In this document: one piece after another, positions 30,953 to 39,485 of the stretch | Layout of the letters: the number at the start of each line of letters is the position of its first letter | Position numbering within the stretch: position 1 is the first letter of the stretch | NCBI GenBank assembly: GCA_017473955.1 | Contig: JAFUIK010000017.1 | Location: 1-40,422, forward strand | Source of the DNA: Ruminococcus sp. | Lineage (GTDB): Bacteria; Bacillota; Clostridia; Oscillospirales; Acutalibacteraceae | Length of the DNA stretch: 40,422 bases | Direction: 5' to 3' | Notes under the pieces: model-generated | What the model was told of the DNA's origin: nothing | The model's input: the letters and a program-made list of their open reading frames with translations, nothing else | Database searches by the model: none | Made by a program: the position numbers and the translations under genes

Positions 30953-31762
30953 TTACAATTCAATTTTAAAAAGCTTACGCACATTTTTTGAGAAGATGAT
31001 TTCGTTTTCTTCGTCAGTTAAACCGATTGCCATAAAACGCTCTAACTCTTCACATGGGTCCCACATCGGGTAATCGGTTGCAAAAAGCACGTGCTCTGCT
31101 CCGTAGGTGCGGACTACCTTTTTTGCAGTTTCAGGAGTGATAGCATAAAGGCTCGAAGAACAGTCAACGTAGAAATTCTCGATTCCTTTATACACATCGC
31201 ACGCTTCGTCCCACATTGACCAACCGCCAAAGTGAGCACCGATAACAGTTAAATCTTTATACTTTTTAAGCACCGGAAGTAAGCGATTAGGGTTAGAGTA
31301 ATCGTAGCGATTATCGCCTGTGTGCATCAAAATAGGCAAGCCCTTTTCCTGACACAAGTCATAGATTTTAAGGCATCTTTCGTCATCAATCGCAAACTGC
31401 TGGATATCAGGGTGCAATTTCACGCCCTGTAAACCCAGCGATATAAGGTGTTCGACATCGCCCGCTTGGTCTTCGCTGTCAGGGTGGAGTGTACCAAGAC
31501 CAGTTAAGAGACCTTTGTGTTCTTCAACACTTTTTGCGATAAACTCGTTGATAGACTTAACCTGATGCGGAGTAGTCGCAACCGACTGAACAATAAAGTG
31601 GTCAACACCTGCTTTTTTGCCGCGAGCGATTAAGTCATCAATTGTGCCCTCGCATTTTGAAACGATGTCGTAAAAGCGGTCAGTACCTCCAACCGCCTTA
31701 CTCGCAATCTTCTCGGGATAAATATGACAATGTGAGTCAATAACAGTAAAATTCTTATACAT
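30953..31762 (-). CDS. Amidohydrolase-family protein (COG2159, TIM-barrel metal hydrolase)
   Basis: 269 residues. Amidohydro_2 fold: DSHCHIYP gives the first metal ligands His11 and His13, LHPD and MHTGDN (about 147) and GAHFGG (about 177) supply further His residues, and FATDYPMWDP carries the catalytic Asp. Members include decarboxylases (ACMS decarboxylase, gamma-resorcylate decarboxylase) and hydrolases. The ATG overlaps the stop of the upstream fusion gene (TAATG), so translation is coupled and the protein very likely works with the acyl-CoA synthetase fusion. The actual reaction cannot be assigned; decarboxylation or hydrolysis of a carboxylic-acid-derived substrate would fit. Confidence 0.85.
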   Translation of the reverse strand: MYKNFTVIDSHCHIYPEKIASKAVGGTDRFYDIVSKCEGTIDDLIARGKKAGVDHFIVQSVATTPHQVKSINEFIAKSVEEHKGLLTGLGTLHPDSEDQAGDVEHLISLGLQGVKLHPDIQQFAIDDERCLKIYDLCQEKGLPILMHTGDNRYDYSNPNRLLPVLKKYKDLTVIGAHFGGWSMWDEACDVYKGIENFYVDCSSSLYAITPETAKKVVRTYGAEHVLFATDYPMWDPCEELERFMAIGLTDEENEIIFSKNVRKLFKIEL

Positions 31763-34287
31763 TACGCTGTCTCCACGCTGTTAGCCTTCTGGAGTCCGAG
31801 CTTTTCTACAGCCTGCTCACGCATCTTGTACTTCATAATCTTACCCGCAGCATTTGTCGGGAATGAATCTACAAAGTCGATGTAACGAGGAACCTTGTGA
31901 CGTGCCATATTTGCAAGGATGTAGTCCTTCATCTCAGCCTCGGTCATAGTCTCGCCCTCTTTTAAGATGATGCAAGCCATAATCTCCTCGCCGTACTGCT
32001 CATCAGGAACACCGATAACCTGTACATCACTTACCTTTTCGTGAGTGTAGATAAACTCCTCAATCTCCTTAGGATAGATGTTCTCACCACCACGGATGAT
32101 CATATCTTTAAGTCTGCCTGTGATACGATAGTTACCATCTTTTGTACGGCAAGCAAGGTCACCTGTATGGAGCCAGCCGTCTTTATCAATAGCGGCAGCA
32201 GTAGCCTGTGGCATCTTGTAGTAACCCTTCATAATATTGTAGCCTCTAGCTAAGAACTCGCCAGGCACTTCATCAGGACAATCCTCACCTGTTTCAGGGT
32301 CAACGATACGGCACTCAATTTCAGGAAGTGCTCTACCTACTGTTGCAACTCGAACCTCGAGCGGATCGTCTGTTGAGCTCATTGTACAACCAGGAGAAGC
32401 CTCTGTCTGACCATAAACGATAGTGATTTCTTTCATATTCATTTTATCGACAACGTCCTGCATAACAGAGATAGGACAAGGCGAACCTGCCATAATACCT
32501 GTACGCATATAGGAGAAGTCTGTTTTATCAAAGTCCTCGTGTTCGAGCAGTGCAATAAACATTGTAGGAACACCGTGGAACGCTGTGATATGCTCGTTGT
32601 TGATACAAGCAAGTGCCGGCTTTGGTGAGAAATATGGCAGTGGTAACAGTGTGCCACCGTGAGTCATAGTTGCTGTCATAGCAAGCACCATACCGAAGCA
32701 GTGGAACATAGGAACCTGTACCATCATTCTGTCGGCAGTGGATAAATCCATTCTGTCGCCGATACACTTACCATCATTTACAATGTTGTAGTGTGTGAGC
32801 ATAACGCCCTTAGGGAAGCCTGTAGTACCTGATGTGTACTGCATATTACAAACGTCGTTTTTATCAACAAGTGCCGCCATACGGTGAACTTCAGAAAGCG
32901 GAACTTTGTTAGCAAATTCAAGAGCCTGATTCCAAGTCATACAGCCCTTCTGCTTAAAGCCGACTGTGATAACGTTGCGTAAGAACGGCAGACGCTTTGA
33001 GTGAACCTGATTGCCCTCTTTTGTATTTTCAAGCTCAGGACAGAGCTTAGCAACTATATCGCCGTAGTTTGTATCCTTAGCACCCTGAGTCATAATCAGT
33101 GTGTGAGTATCAGACTGACGGAAGAGGTACTCAGCCTCGTGGATTTTATAAGCTGTGTTAACTGTAACTAAAATCGCACCGATTTTTGTAGCCGCCCAAA
33201 AAGCAATGTACCACTGAGGTACGTTAGATGCCCAGACAGCAACCTTTGTACCTGCTTTTACGCCCATTGCAATAAGAGCTCGAGCAAAGGTGTCAACGTC
33301 ATCTCTAAACTCACTGTATGTTCTTGTGTAATCAAGAGTTGTGTATTTAAACGCATACTGGTCAGGGAATTCCTCAACCATTCTGTCGAGTACATCCGCA
33401 AATGTCGCGTCAATGAGCAAATCCTTTTTCCACACATATTTACCTGTGTGGCGGTTGTTATAGTAGAGAGTTTTCTTGTTCTTTGAAGTATCATCGAACT
33501 GCTTCATAAACTCTTTGTACTGAGCAAAAATGATTTCCATATCATCAAGCTCTTCACACCAGCTAGGGTCCCAGATAAGTGAGATATAACCATCGTAGTT
33601 AACTGAGCTTAAAGCGAGCATCATTTCTTTAATCGGTAAATCGCCCTCACCTGCTAAGCAGTATTCAACATTATCGTCAACTTTTTTAGCATCAGAAAAA
33701 TGAACGTGCTTTACATATGCACCAAGGTTTTTAATAACCTGCTCAGGCGACTCTTTACCTGCAAAATACGCGTGTGAAAGATGCCATAAAGCCGCTACAT
33801 TATCGCTTGCGAAGCTATCTAACACCTCGCACAAAGCCTTTGTATCTGCGAAAAGGCCTGAGGTTTCAACGAGCAAGGTTACGTTATTATCAATAGCAGT
33901 ACAGTGAACAGCTTCGATAATCTTAACAACCTGAGCCTTAGCCGCCTCTTTATCAACTGCATCATTAGCACGAAGGCGAATGTAAGGAATACGCAGATTA
34001 TTCGCAATTTCGATACAACGCTTGATTTCGTCAATTGTATCGCTTTCAATCTCGCTGTCTGCAATATCAGCTACAACGTCAATACAAGGAATTTCGAGCT
34101 TTTTTTCGAAAAGTCTGCGTAAAGTAGCCGCTGCTGTATAATCGTGAAAAGCACCGTCTTTCTCAGTAAAAAGGCGGTTATGTATATTGTGAAGCTCAAT
34201 ACCCGAAAAGCCGATATAGTTGGCTGCTTCACAAAAATCTTCAAAATTGCTGTTATGCCAGCCTTTAGTAGAAAATGAGAGTTTCAT
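31762..34287 (-). CDS. Fusion: sugar-isomerase-like TIM barrel + AMP-forming acyl-CoA synthetase
   Basis: 841 residues read as one uninterrupted frame. Residues 1-262 are an AP_endonuc_2/xylose-isomerase-like barrel (FSTKGWHNSNFEDFCEAANY; LLVETSG with Glu141; LWHLSHAYF; VKHVHFSDAKK; LAGEGDLPIKE), and most metal-ligand positions look intact. After a linker (263-290), residues 291-841 are an acyl-CoA synthetase: P-loop QYTSGTTGFPKGV (483-495), VYGQTEAS, GWLHTGDL (704-711), GRLKDMIIRGGENIYP and the catalytic Lys816 in NAAGKIMKY. The synthetase activates a carboxylic acid as acyl-AMP then acyl-CoA. The barrel is unusual as a fusion partner. The gene starts 2 nt after the stop of the LeuA-like gene and overlaps the amidohydrolase start, so all three should be made together. 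Confidence 0.9.
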   Translation of the reverse strand: MKLSFSTKGWHNSNFEDFCEAANYIGFSGIELHNIHNRLFTEKDGAFHDYTAAATLRRLFEKKLEIPCIDVVADIADSEIESDTIDEIKRCIEIANNLRIPYIRLRANDAVDKEAAKAQVVKIIEAVHCTAIDNNVTLLVETSGLFADTKALCEVLDSFASDNVAALWHLSHAYFAGKESPEQVIKNLGAYVKHVHFSDAKKVDDNVEYCLAGEGDLPIKEMMLALSSVNYDGYISLIWDPSWCEELDDMEIIFAQYKEFMKQFDDTSKNKKTLYYNNRHTGKYVWKKDLLIDATFADVLDRMVEEFPDQYAFKYTTLDYTRTYSEFRDDVDTFARALIAMGVKAGTKVAVWASNVPQWYIAFWAATKIGAILVTVNTAYKIHEAEYLFRQSDTHTLIMTQGAKDTNYGDIVAKLCPELENTKEGNQVHSKRLPFLRNVITVGFKQKGCMTWNQALEFANKVPLSEVHRMAALVDKNDVCNMQYTSGTTGFPKGVMLTHYNIVNDGKCIGDRMDLSTADRMMVQVPMFHCFGMVLAMTATMTHGGTLLPLPYFSPKPALACINNEHITAFHGVPTMFIALLEHEDFDKTDFSYMRTGIMAGSPCPISVMQDVVDKMNMKEITIVYGQTEASPGCTMSSTDDPLEVRVATVGRALPEIECRIVDPETGEDCPDEVPGEFLARGYNIMKGYYKMPQATAAAIDKDGWLHTGDLACRTKDGNYRITGRLKDMIIRGGENIYPKEIEEFIYTHEKVSDVQVIGVPDEQYGEEIMACIILKEGETMTEAEMKDYILANMARHKVPRYIDFVDSFPTNAAGKIMKYKMREQAVEKLGLQKANSVETA

Positions 34288-34289
34288 AC

Positions 34290-35669
34290 TTATGCCTCCT
34301 CGTAAACAATCTTGTTAACTGCGTTTAAGTAAGCACGGATGCTTGCACCCATAATGTCGGTTGAAATACCGTTACCTGAGTACAGCTTTGAGCCGTTTCG
34401 AAGTTTAACAAGTGCAGAGCCCATAGCCTCTTTGCCCTGAGTTACTGACTGAATCTGGAAATCATCAAGCTCGTAGTGGTGACCGACAATTTGGTCAATA
34501 GCAAGGAAAGAAGCATCAACAGGGCCATCGCCAATACAAATGCCCTGTAACTGCTCGCCGTCCTTTTCTAAAGTAATCTGGGCAGTAGAATTGATAATGT
34601 TACCGTTGTTGATAACGTAAGAAATCAGCTTATAAGTAGCAGGAACCTGTAAAGCAACGGATGCTACGATTGCATCAAGCTCTTTAGCACCGACGTTCTT
34701 TTTCTCTGCAACGCGGATAAACTCCTCATAAACCTTAGCCTCGTCCTCTTCGGACAAATCGTAGCCAAGCTTTTTAACTGCAACTGCGATATCCTCCTGT
34801 GAGTCTTTAACATCAAGATGGATAGATGTTTCATCAGCATCAGTTAATGTTACAGCCGCGTTCTCGTTATTAGCGTTTTCAGAAATGCGGTTAATCTGCT
34901 TTATAATTCTGTGCATCTCAGTAAAGCGAATGTTAGAATAGAAGCCGTATGAATCACCGCAGTTTTTAACCATTGTTGCAAAAGTTTCAAGCGGTGTACA
35001 ATCTGAGTCAACAGCAGTCTTTACGATATCAACACCTTTACGAGCTGATAAAATAGCCTGTGCAACAGCTAAGCCGTTTTTGTCATCACACTTAACGCCA
35101 ACAGGAACATCTGCCTTCTTAGCGATTTTTTCAGCAAATTCCGCAAAGTCATCAGGAAGCATCGAGGACGCTGAATCACAGATAGAAATTGTTGTTGCAC
35201 CTGCATCAGATGCAACCTTGATAACATCCTTTAAGAAGTCTTTTTCAGCTCTTGTTGCATCAACTGCACAAAACTCAACGTTTTCGCAACCATCTTTAGC
35301 TATCTCAATGCACTTTTTGATGTAATCAAGCATTTTAGCGTTCTTTTTGTGAAGATTGTACTCCATTAGAGCAGGAGAAACAGGAAGCTCAATTCGAATA
35401 CTAGGATGAGCTGTATTAGAGAGAGCTTTCTTAGCATTTTCGATACTCTCTATAGTTGAGCCTGCCGCAACTGAAATCACGCTTTTCTTAACAAAAGATG
35501 CAACTGTGCGTACAAATAGGATGTCTGTTCTTTCATTTATAATTTCAGGTAGCTCGATAGTATCAACACAAAGTCGCTCAAGCTGACGAGCGATTTCGAG
35601 CTTTTCTTTAAAACTGAATGTGGAGTTTTCTTTGCATAATGTTGTGTCTGCAATTCTTACTTGTTTCAT
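34290..35669 (-). CDS. LeuA-like protein with degenerate catalytic barrel and intact regulatory domain
   Basis: 459 residues from the ATG at 35669 (AGAGAGG 8-9 nt upstream). Residues 1-260 align with the HMGL-like barrel of 2-isopropylmalate synthase, for example ADTTL (7-11), SFKEKLEIARQLERL, ENVEFCAVDATR and DAGATTISICDS. However, the catalytic/metal motif DTTLRDGxQ is DTTLCKENS here (Arg and Asp lost), and HxHxDxGLAV is KCDDKNGLAV (193-202; both metal His lost). The NGIGERAGN motif is absent. Residues 340-459 keep the LeuA dimer/regulatory domain (IGDGPVDASFLAIDQIVG; GNGISTDIMGASIRAYLNAV). Canonical condensation chemistry is therefore unlikely; a leucine-binding regulatory subunit or a changed reaction is inferred. 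It is first in the T-box operon. Confidence 0.85.
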   Translation of the reverse strand: MKQVRIADTTLCKENSTFSFKEKLEIARQLERLCVDTIELPEIINERTDILFVRTVASFVKKSVISVAAGSTIESIENAKKALSNTAHPSIRIELPVSPALMEYNLHKKNAKMLDYIKKCIEIAKDGCENVEFCAVDATRAEKDFLKDVIKVASDAGATTISICDSASSMLPDDFAEFAEKIAKKADVPVGVKCDDKNGLAVAQAILSARKGVDIVKTAVDSDCTPLETFATMVKNCGDSYGFYSNIRFTEMHRIIKQINRISENANNENAAVTLTDADETSIHLDVKDSQEDIAVAVKKLGYDLSEEDEAKVYEEFIRVAEKKNVGAKELDAIVASVALQVPATYKLISYVINNGNIINSTAQITLEKDGEQLQGICIGDGPVDASFLAIDQIVGHHYELDDFQIQSVTQGKEAMGSALVKLRNGSKLYSGNGISTDIMGASIRAYLNAVNKIVYEEA

Positions 35670-35703
35670 AAAAATAACCTCTCTTACTAAAGTTTTAGTA
35701 AAA

Positions 35704-35735
35704 TAAAAAGTCCCCAAGGCTAATGCCTCAGGGAC
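35704..35735 (-). terminator. T-box attenuator terminator
   Basis: GTCCC-tga-GGC and GCC-ttg-GGGAC stem followed by TTTTTATTTT on the minus strand. It is mutually exclusive with the antiterminator that uses the T-box sequence at 35745-35757. Confidence 0.88.
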
Positions 35736-35963
35736 GAAATAAATCGCGGTACCACCCTGTTTGCCGAAAAATCGACCAACTCAGTAAGGCTCCAACAAGC
35801 CCTTTGCCATGATAACGGGGCACGCCGTAATCGCTTAATCAGTTCAGCGACTCTGCTCCAAAATGAGACTTCTTTGACCGTTCCTGCTATCTCACACCAA
35901 CCGACAGCTCTCTGAAAAGAACTCTGGACAAAGAATAATTTCTTCATCGCATTTAAAAAATAT
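35705..35963 (-). ncRNA. T-box riboswitch (probable Leu, CUC specifier)
   Basis: The minus strand carries the invariant T-box AGGGTGGTACCGCG (35758-35745; its TGG pairs with the acceptor end of uncharged tRNA) and the terminator at 35704-35735. Stem I closes with GCGA (35950-35947) and TCGC and contains the AGAGAGC and GGTGTGAGA-type loop motifs. The 3' side of the specifier loop reads AGTCTCATTTTGGAGC; CTC followed by A in the usual place indicates a leucine codon. Ile (ATT) or Phe (TTT) are less likely register choices. The leader controls the LeuA-like/fusion/amidohydrolase operon, so these genes would be induced when leucyl-tRNA is poorly charged. Confidence 0.9.
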
Positions 35964-35969
35964 GCTACT

Positions 35970-35998
35970 AATATATCACAGTGAAATTGAGTTGTCAA
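35970..35998 (-). promoter_or_regulatory. Promoter of the T-box operon
   Basis: -35 TTGACA (35993-35998), 17-nt spacer, -10 TATATT (35970-35975) on the minus strand. Confidence 0.75.
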
Positions 35999-36100
35999 CA
36001 ACTTTGTGTTAATTTTTTCACTTTGACGAGAACTTTGAAATTTAGGGTTTGTCCATGTGTGAAAATTGACAAAAGCATCTTTCTCTCCCTCTGTTTTTGT

Positions 36101-36132
36101 AAACAAAAACAGCCCCCTCGTTAGAGGGAGCC
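36101..36132 (-). terminator. Terminator of the LRR-dockerin gene
   Basis: GGCTCCCTC / GAGGGGGCT (two G-U pairs) with loop TAAC, then GTTTTTGTTT. The T-run region can also fold with downstream sequence (CTGTTTTTGT / ACAAAAACAG, 36091-36112). Confidence 0.75.
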
Positions 36133-36151
36133 GTTAAAACCAAATGATTAT

Positions 36152-38212
36152 TTATAATTCAGGAATAAGCTGTGCTATAAACAACTGAATCTGAGTTGCA
36201 TCCATAATTGAAACATCCGAGTCATTATCAGTATCAGCATAAACGAGTCTGTCTTCATCAACTAAAGATAGCTGAGCTATATGCAACTGGATAGCTGTTG
36301 CGTCCATAATCGACACATCACCATCGCCGTCTACGTCACCTAAGAGCCCACTTTCATCAATAATTATATAACTTATTTTAGTTAACTCTACGAATTCATG
36401 TACATAAGAATCTTTATAAACATACAAACAAATACCGCTATTGCTAATAGGACCAAACGCATAAACACCCAGACTTGTAACACTTCTAGGAACTGTGAGT
36501 GTTTTGAGACTATCACAACTATCAAACGCCATTTCACCTATTCTTGTTACACCATCAGGGATGTTAACTGACTCAAGGTTTTCGCATACAAAAAACGCAT
36601 AATCGTCTATAAGGGTCACACTATCAGGAATTGTAATTGATACAAGACCCGTACAATAATGAAATGCAGAATTGCCTATACTTGTTATACCTTCTGGTAT
36701 TATTGTATTTTTACAGCCGACAACTAATGTATTTGTTCCCGTCTCTATAATTGCGTTGCAATTTCCTCTGCTGTTGTAAACCCCGTTATCGCTATCAACT
36801 ATAATTTCAGTTAGGCTACTACAACGGCTAAAAGCACTTTTACCTATAATTGATACACAGCTTGGGATTGTGAGTGTTGCAAGGCTTTCACATCCAAAAA
36901 ACGCATGATCGTCTATACTTACTAAATCCTCTGAAAGAGTAAGCGATGTAAGACCTGTACAGTTCTCAAACGCAGAGTGCTCTATAGTTGCCACTCCCTC
37001 CGACATTGTAACTGATGCAAGATTTTCGCAATCAAAAAACGCATATACACCTATACTTATCACGCTGTTTGGGATAGAGATTGATGTAAGGCCCGAGCAC
37101 CCCGAAAAAGCCTGCCCCCCTATGCTTGTTACAGAATCAGGGATTACTGTGTTTTCACAACCGATTATCAGTGTGTTTGTTTCAGTTTCTATAATTGCGT
37201 TGCAATTCTCTCTGCTGTCATAAACCTCGTTATTGCTACCAACTCTAATTTCTGTAACGCCGTTGCATCCGGAAAACGCCGCTTTGCCTATGCTTGTTAC
37301 ACTATCGGGGATTGTAATCGTTGTAATGCCTGAACAATTATAAAACGCATAACCGCCTACGTCTGTTACACCATCAGGAATTGTAATTGATGTAAGGTTT
37401 TTACAACCATAAAATGCAGAAACACCTATACTTGTTACTCCCTCAGGGATTGTAATTGATGTGAGGCTTCCGCAAAAATCGAACGCTTCCTCACCTATGC
37501 TTGTTATACTATCAGGTATTGTAACTGATGTGAGGCTTTCACAACCATAAAATGTGCGATATTCTATACTTGTTACACCGTCAGGGATTGCGATTGATGT
37601 GAGGCTATCACAATTCCAAAACGCACTTTCTCCGATGCTTGTCACAGTATCTGGAATTGTGATTAAAGTAAGGCTTAAGCAATTCCAAAATGCATCACGC
37701 CCGATACTTGTTACCCCATCGGGTATTGTTACTGAGGTAAGGCTTTCGCAGTAAATGAAAGTTCCATCACCTATACTTGTTACCGAATCAGGAAGCTTAA
37801 CTGATTTAAGGCTATAGCACCTATTAAATGCATAATTATCTATTCTGGTCACGCTGTCAGGAATTGTGATAGATGTAATATTGCTACAAGAATAAAACGC
37901 ATCTTCACCTATAATTTTAACACCATCAGGAATTGTGACTGATGTAATATTTGTGCAATAATAAAATGCCTCCTTACCTATACTTGTTACCTTATAACCG
38001 TCAATGGTCGATGGAATAGTAAGCGTTGTTTCTGAGCCAGAGTAGTCAGTAATCTCAACCGTGCCGTTAGACAAAACTGTATACTCAAATTCTCCACTTG
38101 TTTGAGTTGTTTTAGTCACGTCGATATCAGCCGCACTGACTGTAAATAGCACCACTGAGAACATACTCATCGCCATAACGATACAAAGCAGTAACGATAA
38201 TATTTTTTTCAT
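36152..38212 (-). CDS. BspA-like leucine-rich repeat surface protein with C-terminal dockerin
   Basis: 686 residues from the ATG at 38212 (GGAGG 8 nt upstream; an ATG 69 nt earlier lacks a site). Signal peptide 1-27 (KKILSLLLCIVMAMSMFSVV ... SAAD). About 20 tandem LRR_5 units of 23 residues follow (VTSIGxxAFxxCxSLTSITIPDx). Repeats 11 and 16 are expanded by about 33 residues with a shared insert (NCNAIIETxTNTL). The C-terminus is a dockerin: GDVDGDGDVSIMDATAIQL and ADTDNDSDVSIMDATQIQL, all Ca2+ ligands present. BspA-type LRR proteins mediate adhesion; the dockerin should dock it to a cohesin on the cell surface. It is monocistronic. A TATAAT lies upstream, but the -35 is weak. Confidence 0.92.
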   Translation of the reverse strand: MKKILSLLLCIVMAMSMFSVVLFTVSAADIDVTKTTQTSGEFEYTVLSNGTVEITDYSGSETTLTIPSTIDGYKVTSIGKEAFYYCTNITSVTIPDGVKIIGEDAFYSCSNITSITIPDSVTRIDNYAFNRCYSLKSVKLPDSVTSIGDGTFIYCESLTSVTIPDGVTSIGRDAFWNCLSLTLITIPDTVTSIGESAFWNCDSLTSIAIPDGVTSIEYRTFYGCESLTSVTIPDSITSIGEEAFDFCGSLTSITIPEGVTSIGVSAFYGCKNLTSITIPDGVTDVGGYAFYNCSGITTITIPDSVTSIGKAAFSGCNGVTEIRVGSNNEVYDSRENCNAIIETETNTLIIGCENTVIPDSVTSIGGQAFSGCSGLTSISIPNSVISIGVYAFFDCENLASVTMSEGVATIEHSAFENCTGLTSLTLSEDLVSIDDHAFFGCESLATLTIPSCVSIIGKSAFSRCSSLTEIIVDSDNGVYNSRGNCNAIIETGTNTLVVGCKNTIIPEGITSIGNSAFHYCTGLVSITIPDSVTLIDDYAFFVCENLESVNIPDGVTRIGEMAFDSCDSLKTLTVPRSVTSLGVYAFGPISNSGICLYVYKDSYVHEFVELTKISYIIIDESGLLGDVDGDGDVSIMDATAIQLHIAQLSLVDEDRLVYADTDNDSDVSIMDATQIQLFIAQLIPEL

Positions 38213-38332
38213 AATATATCCTCCAATGCATTTGTCTACAGCGTAATTATAGCACTTAAAGCCTGCTCTAACCATCGGCATTAGTTATGAATTTATTCTG
38301 CATATTTTGTTTATTGTGTTGAAGTAATGCAC

Positions 38333-38363
38333 CAAAAAAACAGCTCCCTGAAAACAGGGAGCT
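38333..38363 (-). terminator. Terminator of ilvE
   Basis: AGCTCCCTG / CAGGGAGCT with an AAAA/TTTT loop, followed on the minus strand by GTTTTTTTGG. Confidence 0.9.
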
Positions 38364-38387
38364 CTTAAAATGCATATTTGTTTGAGA

Positions 38388-39449
38388 TTATAATTTAACA
38401 ATCCAGCCGAATTTATCCTCAACCTTACCCCACTGGATACCAGTGAGTGTATCATAAAGGTGCTGTGTTGTTTCACCGATTTCGCCATTGTTTACAGCGT
38501 ACTTCTTGCCTTTATAGCAAAGCTCACCAATTGGAGAGATAACGGCTGCAGTACCACAACCCCAAGCCTCTTCAAGCTTGCCTGATTCCATAGCCTCTTC
38601 AAGCTCATCAATTGAGATAAGACGCTCTGATACGTTGTAGCCCTCGTTTCTAAGAACTTCTAAGCAGCTCATACGAGTAATACCAGGTAAGATTGAACCT
38701 GAGAGCATTGGTGTTACGATTTCACCGTCGATTTTGAACATTACGTTCATCGCACCAACTTCTTCGATGTACTTTCTATGAACACCGTCGAGCCAGAGAA
38801 CCTGTGAGTAACCCTGCTGTGCGGCACGCTCGCCTGCACGGTTAGAAGCAGCGTAGTTACCGCCACACTTAGCGTAACCTGTACCGCCTTTTACTGCTCT
38901 TACATCCTCGTCCTCAATCATAATCTTAACAGGATTGATACCCTCCGGATAATAAGAACCAACAGGAGAAGCGATAATAATAAATGTAGCGTTTGACACA
39001 GCGTGAACACCTAAACTTTCGTCATTACCGAAAAGGAAAGGTCTGAGATAAAGTGATGTACCCTCAGAAGACGGAGTCCAGTCCTGCTCAACCTCAACGA
39101 ATTTAAGGAGTGCTTCTAAAGCATCTTCCTCAGGAATCTCAGGTAAGCAAAGACGCTCTGCAGAGCGGTTCATTCTGCGGATGTTTTCAATAGGTCTGAA
39201 AAGCTGAACTTTACCATCAGCTCTTCTGTATGCTTTTAAGCCCTCGAAAATCTCGGAGCCGTAATGGAGTACAGTTGATGCAGGGTGGATAGAAAGGTTC
39301 TCAAAAGGAACGATTCTTGCATTAGTCCAGCCTGTAGCCTTATTGTAGTCCATCATAAACATATGGTCTGTAAAAATTTTACCGAAACCTAAAGCTGACT
39401 CATCAGGTTTTGCTTTAGGAGTAGTTGTTTTTGTAATTGTGATATTCAA
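38388..39449 (-). CDS. ilvE: Branched-chain amino acid aminotransferase
   Basis: 353 residues starting at TTG 39449, preceded by AAGGTG. Fold-type IV PLP enzyme interconverting Leu/Ile/Val and their 2-oxoacids. LHYGSEIFEGLKAYR (61-75), Lys194 in GGTGYAKCGGNYAAS (Schiff base), SQVLWLDGVHRKYIEEVGAMN and the C-terminal AWGCGTAAVISPIG block match the eukaryote-like/BCAT class II form of IlvE (about 340-360 aa). It is last in an operon after the 2-oxoacid:ferredoxin oxidoreductase subunits, 36 nt from the gamma subunit stop. This suggests that branched-chain 2-oxoacids are exchanged with the oxidoreductase. Confidence 0.95.
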   Translation of the reverse strand: MNITITKTTTPKAKPDESALGFGKIFTDHMFMMDYNKATGWTNARIVPFENLSIHPASTVLHYGSEIFEGLKAYRRADGKVQLFRPIENIRRMNRSAERLCLPEIPEEDALEALLKFVEVEQDWTPSSEGTSLYLRPFLFGNDESLGVHAVSNATFIIIASPVGSYYPEGINPVKIMIEDEDVRAVKGGTGYAKCGGNYAASNRAGERAAQQGYSQVLWLDGVHRKYIEEVGAMNVMFKIDGEIVTPMLSGSILPGITRMSCLEVLRNEGYNVSERLISIDELEEAMESGKLEEAWGCGTAAVISPIGELCYKGKKYAVNNGEIGETTQHLYDTLTGIQWGKVEDKFGWIVKL

Positions 39450-39485
39450 TTAAAACACCTTCTTAAAAAATTTGTGTTTATCTTA

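Noticed and set aside
35720..36106. Minus-strand 128-codon ORF
   Set aside because: It overlaps the T-box leader and the promoter; the conserved RNA elements explain the sequence and the translation is not protein-like.
36500..38000. Regular repeats of about 69 nt, resembling a repeat array
   Set aside because: They lie in one open frame and encode 23-residue LRR_5 units; unit DNA differs and there are no spacers, so this is not CRISPR.
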